A DNA stretch of 64,000 bases, from NCBI GenBank assembly GCA_965217605.1, contig CBDCJB010000012.1, forward strand, positions 1 through 64,000, read 5' to 3'. Made by a program: the position numbers and the translations under genes. Origin of the DNA: JAYYZW01 sp965217605 (lineage in GTDB: Bacteria > Pseudomonadota > Gammaproteobacteria > Ga0077536). Each line of letters starts with the position of its first letter. Within the stretch, counting starts at the first letter, position 1. Shown piece after piece: positions 26,410-35,027 of the stretch. A model generated the notes under the pieces. The model was not told the origin of the DNA. It worked only from the letters and a program-made list of their open reading frames with translations, and did no database searches.

Positions 26410-26847
26410 TCAGTCGAGGTCCGAGACGTCTACGAGCGCCTCGGAAACGGCGCGTCTCACGTCTTCGGGTATTTCAGCGGAGCGCCGGGATTCCGCATTG
26501 AAGAAAACGATCACATATTCGTTGCTCGCGCGCAGCTCGCGCGTGTTCGCATCCAGCATGCGCGTGTACACGTTCAAGCTTTTTTTGCCGATGCGCGAGA
26601 AACCGCCGACGATGAGAACCGGATCACCGGCACGCACCTCATGGTGATACTCCGTTGTGGTGCGTGCAATCACGCTGTGTACACCCGTTGCCTGGATTTC
26701 GCGCATGTTCAATCCGACGGTCGACCAGATCAAAAACGACGCGTCGTCGAAGAAATGCGTATACCAACGGACGTTCATATGGCCGTAGTGGTCGCAATGC
26801 CAGGGAAAGACCATGTTTCTGCTGATTTCCCGCCATTCCGCCATCAT
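26410..26847 (-). CDS. Hotdog-fold acyl-CoA thioesterase (4HBT family)
   Basis: 145 residues, full hotdog domain. HCDHYGHMNVRWYTHFFDDA contains the conserved HxGHMN and catalytic aspartate region of 4-hydroxybenzoyl-CoA-thioesterase-like enzymes. The stop abuts the reductase start with no gap, making it the first gene of the operon. It would release a carboxylic acid or recycle CoA in a late pathway step (inference). Confidence 0.9.
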   Translation of the reverse strand: MMAEWREISRNMVFPWHCDHYGHMNVRWYTHFFDDASFLIWSTVGLNMREIQATGVHSVIARTTTEYHHEVRAGDPVLIVGGFSRIGKKSLNVYTRMLDANTRELRASNEYVIVFFNAESRRSAEIPEDVRRAVSEALVDVSDLD

Positions 26848-26864
26848 TTACTCCCATCGTTGGA

Positions 26865-27155
26865 TCAATCTGATCTCAGTACGCGATCCAAATTTTGTAT
26901 GGGTTCCCGCACCCAAGCTTCGTTGCCGTTTGCGCGGCGGATTTTCGACCACCAGAGCTCGGCTGGATAACCCGTGCCATGGGCCCGGCACGTGCCGGCG
27001 CGCTCACAGTGGTCCGAATGCGCGTCAAAATCCACGCCCGTGACGTCGATGATAAACACATCGCCATCTGGTAAGCACGGCGCCTGGCTCCCTATGTTCC
27101 GTAGGAGGCCGTTACATGTCACGTTTTCGCCAAAGCGTCTAGTGTTCTGTCCCAT
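26865..27155 (-). pseudogene. Small protein with SH3-like C-terminus, 5' end broken by a MITE
   Basis: 96-residue frame. From about residue 25 it looks like a real domain: GDVFIIDVTGVDFD, then YPAELWWSKIRRANGNEAWV, an SH3-like pattern of tryptophans. The first five codons and the ATG lie within the terminal repeat of a MITE (27139-27303). Upstream of the element the same frame reaches a stop without a start codon, so the original N-terminus is lost. It may be a remnant or may use the MITE-borne start. Confidence 0.45.
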
Positions 27156-27303
27156 GAAAAACTTCCATAATTCGCTGGTCTTTTTCGCCGCTGGCGGCGT
27201 TACTCCTCCTTGTGTAGAGCCCGCTACACGGCGTCGTCATGCCTTGCCATCGACGAAAAATCCTTCGCGACTTACGAAAGTTTTTCACGGGACAGAACAC
27301 TAG
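27139..27303. mobile_element. MITE of the IS630-related family, copy 1 (165 bp)
   Basis: Bounded by CTAG on both sides. The ends are inverted repeats: CTAGTGTTCTGTCCCATGAA on the left, mirrored by GGGACAGAACACTAG on the right. No coding capacity. The ends match those of the IS630-type element at 54187-55355, so the transposase of that element is the likely mover. Inside are a GTGTAG/CTACAC hairpin and an AGGAGGAG-type stretch on the minus strand. Confidence 0.85.
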
Positions 27304-27523
27304 CGCTTTTTCCGCGTCCGAACCTACCGGCGGATGCGTATGCGCGTTACGTTGCGGTCCTACCGCCCCACCGATATATTGCAGTTACCCAAACGGTCGT
27401 GATCGGGTCCGGTACGCCAACGCGGTCCGCGGCTGTATGTGCAACGATGCGTAGTATTCGGAGTCAAGGTCGAACGGTGCACCCGCCGCGGATGGACCGG
27501 CCAAGAACAAGAAATCCGGGATC

Positions 27524-28543
27524 ATGGAAATACTGATCAGTATCGGTTCGTTCGTCCTGGCGCTGTTTATCACGGCGCTATCGATCAAGCTCGCCGCAGG
27601 GTGGCTGGACGCCGAGCACAACAGCTGGGGTCGTTGCGTCGGCGCACTTATAATCACCTATGTGGTCGGCGCGGTAGCCGCAGGCGTGGGACTCGTCGTC
27701 GCTGGACTGCTCGAGAACATCGTCGGCTTGGTCCTCGTGATCGTCACCGTGATCGTGGCCATCGGCGCGCCCATCTTCATCTTCGCCCGCCTGCTCGGTA
27801 CCAGCGGATTGCGCGCCTTCGGCATTTTAGTGATCGCCGGCGTCGTCAACCTCGCGATCCTGTGCGGCATCGTCTTCGTGCTGGCGATGGTGCTCGGCAT
27901 AGGCGTAGTCGGTCTCGGCTCGCTATTCGGTCAGGACGCGATGGTTTCCGGCATGGAAGCCGACGATTTACTGCAATCACCTCAGCACGGCCAGGTGACG
28001 ACCTTCACGATTGGGCCGTGTTTAGGTCGACTCGACCCCGAAGACCTCGAGGCGTACAGCGAAATGCAGGCGGAGTCGGGGATACCGGCGGAGCAGCTTT
28101 GCAACGAAATAGAGGAGCCTTTGCCCGCGGCCGATCTGGCACCCGGACCGTGCCTGGCGCAACTCCAACCCGACGAACGCATAGCTTTCGGGGAGATGGA
28201 AGTGGAGTCAGGCATCCCCGCCGAGCAACTCTGCCGCGAACTGATGGAAGATTTTGACACCGCGCCCGCGGTCGAATCGGCCCCGGATCCTGCGCCGGCG
28301 ACAGCCGTTACGGCGATCAGCCCCGATAACTACTATGCGCTCCGCGATATTGCGATCGACGATGCAGCCGCGCATATCGGCAAACTGGTGCGCGTGACGC
28401 TTACCAACGGCAGTCGGCTCCGCGATCAGCTCGTAGCTTTCGACGGTAGCTCGGCCACGCTCAAGCGTGACAAGTCCGAGGGCGGTTCTCGCTACGCAGT
28501 CCCCGTGTCCGACATCGTACGTTTGGAAGTATTCGACAACTGA
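27524..28543 (+). CDS. Membrane protein with two cysteine-containing repeats and Sm/SH3-like C-terminus
   Basis: 339 residues, not a recognised family. Residues 1-145 are four or five hydrophobic segments. Then come two tandem repeats of about 36 residues: GPCLGRLDPEDLEAYSEMQA with SGIPAEQLCNEIEE, and GPCLAQLQPDERIAFGEMEV with SGIPAEQLCRELMED. Each has one cysteine at either end. A proline/alanine linker leads to a C-terminal beta-rich stretch (IGKLVRVTLTNGSRLRDQLV) resembling small-barrel folds. The cysteine pairs suggest disulfides on the periplasmic side. It lies before the symporter genes, and its function is unknown. Confidence 0.8.
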   Translation: MEILISIGSFVLALFITALSIKLAAGWLDAEHNSWGRCVGALIITYVVGAVAAGVGLVVAGLLENIVGLVLVIVTVIVAIGAPIFIFARLLGTSGLRAFGILVIAGVVNLAILCGIVFVLAMVLGIGVVGLGSLFGQDAMVSGMEADDLLQSPQHGQVTTFTIGPCLGRLDPEDLEAYSEMQAESGIPAEQLCNEIEEPLPAADLAPGPCLAQLQPDERIAFGEMEVESGIPAEQLCRELMEDFDTAPAVESAPDPAPATAVTAISPDNYYALRDIAIDDAAAHIGKLVRVTLTNGSRLRDQLVAFDGSSATLKRDKSEGGSRYAVPVSDIVRLEVFDN

Positions 28544-28569
28544 GCCGGCCGCGTCCGCGCTCACAACCT

Positions 28570-28818
28570 ATGAATGATCAACTGCTCGAGCGGCGACGCG
28601 GCCGTCGCATCGTCGCGTGGCGGGGCTGCCTGGTTGCAGCCCTTTGCTTATCGGCAATCACGTTCTCGCCGCTCGTATTGAGCCCCAATGTGATCGAACC
28701 GTTGGTCTTCGGCCTCCCGCGGACCTTGTGGGCCGGACTGGGCGTCGCGGCCGGGTTCATGATCGTTACTATTGTCGGCGCCGCCGTGCACCCCGGACGA
28801 GACGACCCTAACGTCTGA
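28570..28818 (+). CDS. Small two-helix membrane protein, symporter partner
   Basis: 82 residues, two hydrophobic helices (about 18-36 and 52-72), basic N-terminus. It ends 2 bp before the sodium/solute symporter gene. Many symporters of the SSS family are preceded by a small two-helix gene of the DUF3311/YhdT type, and the size and position fit. No domain could be assigned from sequence alone. Confidence 0.75.
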   Translation: MNDQLLERRRGRRIVAWRGCLVAALCLSAITFSPLVLSPNVIEPLVFGLPRTLWAGLGVAAGFMIVTIVGAAVHPGRDDPNV

Positions 28819-28820
28819 CC

Positions 28821-30215
28821 ATGACGAGCTGGCTTCTCGCCATAGGCAGCCTCTACGCCCTGCTCCTCGTATGGGCCACGTGGCACGCGCGACGCACGAC
28901 ACGCACCGCGGACGATTACATGCTCGCCGGTTCGAATCTCGGCGCGATCATCGGCATGCTCACGATCAGCGCCACGCAGTTCAGCACGTTCACGCTCATG
29001 GGCATGCCGGATTTTTTCCGCACCCATGGCGTCGGCGCGTGGATCTTCCTCGGCGTTTCGGACGCCGCGATGGCCTTCGTCATTCTCTGGTATGGCTATC
29101 ACCTGCGGCGTAAAGCAGCCCGGCTGGGTTTCAAAGGCGTCGCCGGTTTGCTATGCGACAGCTACGGCAGCCGCTGGGCGGGGTATCTCTATTTCGCGGG
29201 CGTGTTTCTTTTTCTAACGCCCTATGTGTCGATCCAGATCCGGGGCATCGGCATTTTTCTCAACGCGGCCTATCCCGATACCCTGCCGATCTGGGGATGG
29301 GCGCTATCAATCGTCTTAACGCTGTTGGTTTATTCCGAACTCGGCGGCTTGAAAGCGATCATCTTCAGCGACGCGCTGCAGGGATTGGTCATGCTCGTCG
29401 CCACCTGGATCATCGCGATCGGCTGCGTGGCATATTTCGGTGGCATACCGGAATTATTCGCGCGCGTTGCCGCAACCAAACCGGCATTGTTATCGACACC
29501 CGGACCGCATGGGTTATTCAGCTTACAGTTTTTATTAGCGTCGTTCGTCGGTTTGATGATGATGCCGATCACGCAACCGCAGCTGGCCATGCGCATGGTC
29601 ATCATGAAGGATTTCGACGCCAGCCGCCGAATGGCCATCGGCTTCGGGATCTTCTCGATGCTCGTGATCCTGCCGGCCATCGCCACGGGTTTGTACGGCG
29701 CGATGGTGCATCCGGATGCGAGTACGCCGCAATTTCTCGCCCGCGTGTTACTCCTGGAGCAGACACCGATCGTCGCGGCGACCGTCGCCGTGGGGTTGAT
29801 GGCCGCCGCCATGTCGACCGCCGACTCGCAGTTGTTTGCGCTAGGGGCGGAACTGCGCTCGCTGTTGCGCGGCGAAGAACGTCGGGTCATGTTATACACG
29901 CGCAGCGCAATTGGGCTGTTCGCCCTAGCCGCCTTCGGGCTGGCGATCGTGAGTTCCGATCAACTCGTACTCGTCGCGCGGGTCAGTTTCATCGGTACCG
30001 CAATCCTCGGTCCGCTCGTGCTTTTAGGTGTTTTTGCCGAGCGTCCGAATGGCGCGGTGATACTGCCGCTTACGGCCTTGGCATTAATCGTTTTTCTGTT
30101 CTCACTCGGGGGGTTCGTACCGAGCCAAATCGGTGGCTTCAGGCTCGATTTGGTGCTGTTTGGCGTGTTGGGCATCGGCACGGTCTGCGCCGCGCGGTGG
30201 CCAGGCACGGCATAG
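28821..30215 (+). CDS. Sodium:solute symporter (SSS family)
   Basis: 464 residues, about 12-13 transmembrane helices. Landmarks include TADDYMLAGSNLG near the N-terminus, QFSTFTLMGMPDFFR, and VYSELGGLKAIIFSDALQ, the SSS signature. MSTADSQLFALGAE holds the conserved sodium-site serines. It imports an organic acid, amino acid or similar compound with Na+. Its position between the reductase operon and the enamidase-like gene makes it the probable importer for that pathway's substrate. Confidence 0.93.
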   Translation: MTSWLLAIGSLYALLLVWATWHARRTTRTADDYMLAGSNLGAIIGMLTISATQFSTFTLMGMPDFFRTHGVGAWIFLGVSDAAMAFVILWYGYHLRRKAARLGFKGVAGLLCDSYGSRWAGYLYFAGVFLFLTPYVSIQIRGIGIFLNAAYPDTLPIWGWALSIVLTLLVYSELGGLKAIIFSDALQGLVMLVATWIIAIGCVAYFGGIPELFARVAATKPALLSTPGPHGLFSLQFLLASFVGLMMMPITQPQLAMRMVIMKDFDASRRMAIGFGIFSMLVILPAIATGLYGAMVHPDASTPQFLARVLLLEQTPIVAATVAVGLMAAAMSTADSQLFALGAELRSLLRGEERRVMLYTRSAIGLFALAAFGLAIVSSDQLVLVARVSFIGTAILGPLVLLGVFAERPNGAVILPLTALALIVFLFSLGGFVPSQIGGFRLDLVLFGVLGIGTVCAARWPGTA

Positions 30216-30218
30216 CTA

Positions 30219-30243
30219 ATTCGCCGGCAAGCCGGCTCCTACC
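30219..30243. repeat. REP palindrome between convergent genes
   Basis: Single copy (TTCGCCGGCAAGCCGGCTCC and flanks) lying between the stops of the symporter (plus) and the amidohydrolase (minus). The palindrome may end transcription from both sides. Confidence 0.8.
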
Positions 30244-30253
30244 GGACCGGTCG

Positions 30254-31441
30254 TTAGTGTTGAACCGTCGGTAAGCGCTCCGCCGGCGGCGTGTTGCGGC
30301 TCCGCTCGGTTCTGATCTGACCGCCGATGATCGTCATGCCGACGCCCGGTATGTCACCGAGTGCTAGGCTCTCGAGGATATCCTTGCCCGCCGTATGCTG
30401 CGCGCGATCCATGATGACGAAATCCGCGACGCGGCCGACTTCGAGGATCCCGCAATCGAGTGCCCGCATGCGCGCGGTATTGCCGGTCGCGAAACAGAAT
30501 GCCGTTTCCGCGGACACGTCGCCGAGGCTCGCGAGCATCGCCACCATGCGCAGGATCCCGAGCGGCTGCACGCCCGATCCCGCGGGTCCATCGGTGCCGA
30601 GAATGACGCGCTCGAGCTGATTGAGCTCGGCAGCGGTGCGCAGCGCCAGTAACGCCGAACGGCCGTTGCCGTTGTGCACGATCTCGATCGCGCGGTTGCA
30701 GGATTCACAGAGATCGACGATCTGGTCATCGGGCAATGCCGTGTGTCCGCCGTTGATGTGTCCGATGATGTCCGCGTCGGCTTCTAAAACAACATCCTTA
30801 TCGATCAAGCCCGATCCCGGTATGGACGGCCCGCCCGTGTGGATGGTGCTTTGAATACCGTATTTACGCGCCCAAGCGACCATGCGCTTCGCTTCATCGC
30901 CGGCCTTGACCCCGCCGAGACCGACCTCGCCGAGCAGCGTCACGCCCGCCGCGGCCAGTTCGCGGAAATCGTCCTCCTCCATGCCCTGCTCGAGCACCGG
31001 CGCGCCGCCCAGCACCTTCACGCCATTGGGCCTGAAATTATCGAACCAGCGTTGTGCGGCGATCGCCATCGCCTTGAGGCCGACGATGTCCTTGGGCCGT
31101 CCCGGTATGTGCACTTCGCCGGCCGAGACCATCGTCGTGACGCCGCCATGCAGCGAGCTGTCGATCCAGTTCAACTGGCTTTGGCGGGGCGTCCAGTCGC
31201 CGGCGACCGGGTGGACGTGACTGTCGATCAGGCCCGGGCACACGGTCGTGCCATTAGCGTCGACGACGACGGCTGCGCAATCCGTGTCGCAATCGGCTTC
31301 GCGACCCAGCGCAGTAATGACACCGCGCTCCGCGACAACCGTATCAGCGTCGGCTATCGGTTGTTCGAGACGTCCCGACAACATCAGACCGATATTCTTG
31401 ACGACGAGCTTGTCGCTTATGGCACCTTTATCGTCATGCAT
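30254..31441 (-). CDS. ena: Enamidase-like amidohydrolase
   Basis: 395 residues, amidohydrolase superfamily. Metal-binding HxH is in GLIDSHVHP (about residues 77-79). LLGEVGLGGVKAG, STIHTGG, HINGGH and GTDGPAGSG supply the further ligands. The closest described relative I recognise is enamidase, the Fe/Zn enzyme of E. barkeri that opens 1,4,5,6-tetrahydro-6-oxonicotinate to 2-formylglutarate and ammonia. The hnr homologue 4 kb away supports this. It is divergent from the PF06684 pair, with 96 bp between the starts. Other ring-opening or imidazolonepropionase-like reactions cannot be excluded. Confidence 0.8.
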   Translation of the reverse strand: MHDDKGAISDKLVVKNIGLMLSGRLEQPIADADTVVAERGVITALGREADCDTDCAAVVVDANGTTVCPGLIDSHVHPVAGDWTPRQSQLNWIDSSLHGGVTTMVSAGEVHIPGRPKDIVGLKAMAIAAQRWFDNFRPNGVKVLGGAPVLEQGMEEDDFRELAAAGVTLLGEVGLGGVKAGDEAKRMVAWARKYGIQSTIHTGGPSIPGSGLIDKDVVLEADADIIGHINGGHTALPDDQIVDLCESCNRAIEIVHNGNGRSALLALRTAAELNQLERVILGTDGPAGSGVQPLGILRMVAMLASLGDVSAETAFCFATGNTARMRALDCGILEVGRVADFVIMDRAQHTAGKDILESLALGDIPGVGMTIIGGQIRTERSRNTPPAERLPTVQH

Positions 31442-31537
31442 GACTCACCTCTTCGGTCGTATCTTTATGATTGAATAATCCCGTACCGCGGTATCATTCA
31501 CAATAAGAAAACGGCCCGCTACCTGGAGCCTCGCACG

Positions 31538-32122
31538 ATGGCCACGCCGGACGTATTGCACAAACATATCGAGATCGAAGCGATCTTCCACGATGGCGGT
31601 CCGCCTCCGTCGAAGCCGCACGTGCGCGGTTTCGCCGCTGCAGTCGTAAAAAACGAGTTTGCGGGCCGTTATGTCGAGGACATCGCCTGGATGATGGATG
31701 ATTTGACGCCTCTAGGATTGGCTATGGCCAGAGAATTACTCGACGCTGTGGGTGGCGATCCGAGTGCGATCGAAGCCTACGGTAAAGCCGCTATCGTCGG
31801 CAGCGCGGGCGAGATCGAGCACGGCGCGTTATGGCACGTGCCCGGCGGTTACAGCATGCGCGAGATCCTCGGCGGCGCGATGGCCATCGTGCCGTCGACG
31901 AAAAAGGTCGGTGGCGTAGGCGCGCGGCTGGACGTCCCGCTGACCCATATCAATGCGTCGTACGTGCGCAGCCACTTCGATTCCATCGAATGCGGTGTGC
32001 CGGGCGCGCCGGCAGCGGACGAGATCATTTACATCCTGACCATGGCCACCGGCGGGCGCGTACACGCCCGCGTCGGGGGCTTGCGCGCCGATGAAATCAA
32101 AGGGGAGGACGGATTACGATGA
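31538..32122 (+). CDS. 'Amino acid synthesis' family protein (PF06684), copy 1
   Basis: 194 residues. IEAYGKAAIVGSAGEIEHGA, GARLDVPLTHINASYVRSHF and GGRVHARVGGLRADEI are conserved features shared with the downstream paralogue. The Pfam name is historical and no reaction is established to my knowledge. Members recur beside hnr-like, UPF0280 and amidohydrolase genes. The N-terminus differs from copy 2, so the two may form a hetero-oligomer. Its last four bases overlap the start of copy 2. Confidence 0.85.
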   Translation: MATPDVLHKHIEIEAIFHDGGPPPSKPHVRGFAAAVVKNEFAGRYVEDIAWMMDDLTPLGLAMARELLDAVGGDPSAIEAYGKAAIVGSAGEIEHGALWHVPGGYSMREILGGAMAIVPSTKKVGGVGARLDVPLTHINASYVRSHFDSIECGVPGAPAADEIIYILTMATGGRVHARVGGLRADEIKGEDGLR

Positions 32123-32706
32123 GCATTGCAAAGATCCGCAAGATCGTCACGGTCGTCGACGAAACGCGCAACGAAATCGGCCGTGACATCGATCCGCCGA
32201 CGCGCCGCGCCGCCGCGCTCGCGGTGATCGAGAACCCATTGGCCGGCCGCTATGAAGCGGATCTCGAGATCCTCATGCAGATCGGCGAGGAGATGGGCGG
32301 GATGCTCGGCGAGCGTGCGGTCGCGGCGCTCGGGATCGAACCCGCCGAAGCCGAAAGCTATGGTAAAGCCGCGATCGTCGGCGAAGCGGGTGAGCTCGAG
32401 CATGCCGCTGCGATCCTCCATCCACGGCTCGGCAAACCGTTGCGCGCCGCCGTCGAAAAAGGCGCCTCGCTAGTGCCCTCCGCAAAGAAGATGGGCGGAC
32501 TCGGTACGCCCATCGATGTCCCGCTCGGTCATAAAGACGCGGCTTATGTCCGCAGCCATTTCGACGCCATAGAAGTGCGTGTCAGTGACGCGCCGCGCGC
32601 CGGAGAAATCGTAGTGGCGGTGGCCGTGACGGACAGCGGGCGCCCGCTCCCTCGGATCGGGGGGCTTACCGTCGACGAAATAACGGGCGAAGACGGACTG
32701 CGCTGA
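32119..32706 (+). CDS. 'Amino acid synthesis' family protein (PF06684), copy 2
   Basis: 195 residues, clearly paralogous to the previous gene: ESYGKAAIVGEAGELEHAAA, GTPIDVPLGHKDAAYVRSHF, and the same ending with DEITGEDGLR. The two genes overlap as ATGA, so they are translated together. Identity is highest around the KAAIVG and YVRSHFD motifs, the probable active-site or interface regions. Function unknown; see copy 1. Confidence 0.85.
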   Translation: MSIAKIRKIVTVVDETRNEIGRDIDPPTRRAAALAVIENPLAGRYEADLEILMQIGEEMGGMLGERAVAALGIEPAEAESYGKAAIVGEAGELEHAAAILHPRLGKPLRAAVEKGASLVPSAKKMGGLGTPIDVPLGHKDAAYVRSHFDAIEVRVSDAPRAGEIVVAVAVTDSGRPLPRIGGLTVDEITGEDGLR

Positions 32707-32758
32707 CCTGAATCGACCCGGCGGCCCAATGCCGTTTGCATAGGAGGCCTCAAGGTCC

Positions 32759-33460
32759 ATGAACACGACCGTTACGATTATTCCCTTCGCCAATCTCGCC
32801 TTTGCGTTTGCGCCGGTAGCCGCAGTCGCCGCGGTGTTGTGGCGGTGGTCCGCGGGTTCCGGAACCGTCGCCTATGCGACCATCCGCATGGTGATTCAGC
32901 TCGTGCTCATCGGGTACGTGTTGACCTATATATTCGAAACCGAGCATGCGGGTATTGTCATCGGCATCCTCGCGATCATGCTGGGCGCGTCGAGCTGGAT
33001 TGCGCTGCGGCCGCTCGCGCCGCGCACCGGTGGCCTTTACCTCAAGGCGCTATGCGCGATCGCTACCGGCGGCTTTTTGACCTTGGCCATCGTTACGGGC
33101 GGAGTGTTGCAATTGGATCCCTGGTTCGAGCCGCGCACGATGATCCCGATCGCCGGCATGATATTTTCGAGCGCGATGAACACCGTCAGTCTCGCCGCCG
33201 AACGATTTAACGCGGAAATGCGCAATGGCATCGTCCACGACCTAGCGCGTCAGCGCGCCTTGGAAGCGGCGCTCATTCCCATGATCAACGCCTTTCTGGC
33301 CGTCGGCCTGGTGGCGCTGCCGGGTATGATGACCGGCCAGATCTTATCGGGCGTCGAACCACATATCGCCGTCCGTTATCAAATCATGGTCATGTGCATG
33401 ACGTTTGGCGCGGCCGGTCTTGCGGCGATCGTTTATTTATTGTTGATGAAAGGAAAATAA
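32759..33460 (+). CDS. UPF0014 (FetB/YbbM-like) membrane protein
   Basis: 233 residues, about six to seven helices. IRMVIQLVLIGYVLTYIFE, MIPIAGMIFSSAMNTVSLAA and ALIPMINAFLAVGLVALPGMMTGQIL are typical of UPF0014. In E. coli FetB is the permease of an iron exporter with ATPase FetA; no fetA partner is seen here. A good AGGAGG precedes the ATG. It lies between the PF06684 pair and an SDR gene in one plus-strand run, which suggests a role in the same pathway or in metal balance for its Fe-S enzymes. Confidence 0.88.
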   Translation: MNTTVTIIPFANLAFAFAPVAAVAAVLWRWSAGSGTVAYATIRMVIQLVLIGYVLTYIFETEHAGIVIGILAIMLGASSWIALRPLAPRTGGLYLKALCAIATGGFLTLAIVTGGVLQLDPWFEPRTMIPIAGMIFSSAMNTVSLAAERFNAEMRNGIVHDLARQRALEAALIPMINAFLAVGLVALPGMMTGQILSGVEPHIAVRYQIMVMCMTFGAAGLAAIVYLLLMKGK

Positions 33461-33461
33461 C

Positions 33462-34223
33462 ATGTCTGGATCCTGTCAGGATAAAGTTGCACTTGTTACC
33501 GGAGGCGCTGCGGGCATCGGCCGTGCCAGCGCGATTGCGCTTGCAGGTGAAGGTGCGCGACTCGTCGTGACCGATGTCGACCTCACTGGTTGCGAAGAAA
33601 CGGTCGCCTTGATCGAAGCAGCGGGCGGCGAGGCTGTCGCGGATCGTCTCGACGTTTCGGACGAAAACGAAGTCGAGGCCATTGTGAAGAAAACCGTCGA
33701 CCGGTTCGGCAGCCTCGACCTTGCTTTCAACAATGCCGGGATCAGCGGCGCCGTGGCAAAGACCGCGGATTACGAGACGGCGGTGTGGGACCAGGTGATC
33801 GCAATCAACCTCACGGGCGTCTGGTTCTGCATGAAACACGAGCTTCGTCAGATGGCCGCGCAGCGTTCCGGGTCGATCGTGAACACCGCGTCGGTCGCGG
33901 GCCTCGTCGGGATGAACCAATCACCGGCTTATTGCGCGGCGAAACACGGGGTCGTGGGTCTGACGAAAAATGCCGCGCTCGAATACGCCAAAGCGAATAT
34001 TCGCGTCAATGCGGTGTGTCCGGGCGGTGTTCTCACGAACATGACCGCGGGCGCGGACAAAGAACGGCCGGGGTTCTTGGATAAGCTGGCTAAGCATGAA
34101 CCGATGGGGCGCCTCGGCGCGCCCGAAGAAATCGCGAGCGCGGTGGTATGGTTGTGCTCCGACGGCGCGTCGTTCATGACCGGCCACGCACTAGCCGTTG
34201 ATGGGGGTTACGTCGCGCGATAG
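33462..34223 (+). CDS. Short-chain dehydrogenase/reductase (classical SDR)
   Basis: 253 residues. Cofactor motif TGGAAGIGRAS (T-G-x3-G-x-G), NNAG at about residue 88, catalytic serine in NTASVAG, and YCAAKHG with the Y-x3-K pair. The C-terminal GHALAVDGGY is standard. An acidic residue after strand 2 (VVTDVDLTG) favours NAD. It starts 1 bp after the UPF0014 stop. It may reduce or oxidise an aldehyde or hydroxyacid intermediate of the heterocycle pathway. Confidence 0.93.
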   Translation: MSGSCQDKVALVTGGAAGIGRASAIALAGEGARLVVTDVDLTGCEETVALIEAAGGEAVADRLDVSDENEVEAIVKKTVDRFGSLDLAFNNAGISGAVAKTADYETAVWDQVIAINLTGVWFCMKHELRQMAAQRSGSIVNTASVAGLVGMNQSPAYCAAKHGVVGLTKNAALEYAKANIRVNAVCPGGVLTNMTAGADKERPGFLDKLAKHEPMGRLGAPEEIASAVVWLCSDGASFMTGHALAVDGGYVAR

Positions 34224-34233
34224 AACTATCGGC

Positions 34234-34947
34234 TTACGTGGAACGCCTCGCCATCGCGACCAGTTTTTCACGCACCTGCCCGCTGGTGCTGACCGGCTCG
34301 TCAAACGCGAACCGGATGAGCCGATGCCCGAGCCGAAAGTCGAAACCTTCGCCGTCGATGCCCGCCATGGCCGGGGGCTCTGCGGGATCGCAGGCGAAGC
34401 CCGCATCTCGACAATAACGCGCCATCGCATCGCGATGGTCATCGTTCATGTGCTGCACCATGCCCGACTCGTCGTCTTGGTCGAATGGGTTGCGGCGATT
34501 TAGCTGCTCGGTTGGAATCCAATGTATCTCACCGAATCCGCCGATATAGCGTGCGCGGACGGGATCCAGCCGATAGAAATCGAATTCGAGCTCTTCGTGA
34601 TATCGCTGCGCTTCGGGAAAGAACCCGTAATAACGCAACGCCGGGTCTTTGTCGGGAGGCGGAAGGATCTTTGCGTCGGCCAGATAAGTCAGACGCGCCG
34701 CCGATTGGATGTCGTCTTTACCATCCTCGTTCACGATCAAAGAGACTTTCGGGTCGGCCTGAATGTTGAGCGTGTGCTGTGCGATGCGGCTGATCAAAAT
34801 GATGGGTATGCCGTCGCGACTCAAGCAGTAATTTACAACCGATCCGAACGGGTAGCCCGGTGTATCGACGGATATCGTCGACAACACGCCATGGTGTTTT
34901 GTTAGAAGCAGGCGGCGGGCGGCGGTGTGCGCGGGTGATTCCATCAT
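34234..34947 (-). CDS. HugZ-family haem-oxygenase-like protein (PNPOx-like plus DUF2470)
   Basis: About 237 residues from the ATG at 34947; a GTG at 34962 is an alternative. The first 150 residues form a split-barrel flavin/PNPOx-like domain (HHGVLSTISVDTPGYPFGSV, LISRIAQHTLNI). The C-terminal DUF2470 part includes MVQHMNDDHRDAMARYC. Relatives bind haem (HugZ) or flavin; the function here is unproven. It converges with the SDR gene, with 10 bp between the stops. Confidence 0.85.
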   Translation of the reverse strand: MMESPAHTAARRLLLTKHHGVLSTISVDTPGYPFGSVVNYCLSRDGIPIILISRIAQHTLNIQADPKVSLIVNEDGKDDIQSAARLTYLADAKILPPPDKDPALRYYGFFPEAQRYHEELEFDFYRLDPVRARYIGGFGEIHWIPTEQLNRRNPFDQDDESGMVQHMNDDHRDAMARYCRDAGFACDPAEPPAMAGIDGEGFDFRLGHRLIRFAFDEPVSTSGQVREKLVAMARRST

Positions 34948-34967
34948 CTGAATGATAACCACGGGGC

Positions 34968-34992
34968 ATTCGCCCGCAAGCGGGCTCCTACG
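34968..34992. repeat. REP palindrome
   Basis: TTCGCCCGCAAGCGGGCTCC and flanks, just upstream of the HugZ-like gene and downstream of the retropepsin-like gene, both on the minus strand. Single copy; same family as 30219 and 43333. Confidence 0.8.
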
Positions 34993-35027
34993 GAGCTTTC
35001 GTTGTGCGCAGTAAGCGAATCGGTATC

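Noticed and set aside
27139..27303. CRISPR-like or tRNA-like structure from the strong internal hairpins of the MITEs
   Set aside because: Single palindromes bounded by CTAG, no repeat-spacer array and no tRNA arms or CCA context.
32759..33460. FetAB iron exporter call for the UPF0014 gene
   Set aside because: The permease-like gene is present, but no FetA ATPase neighbours it, so the specific name is not justified.
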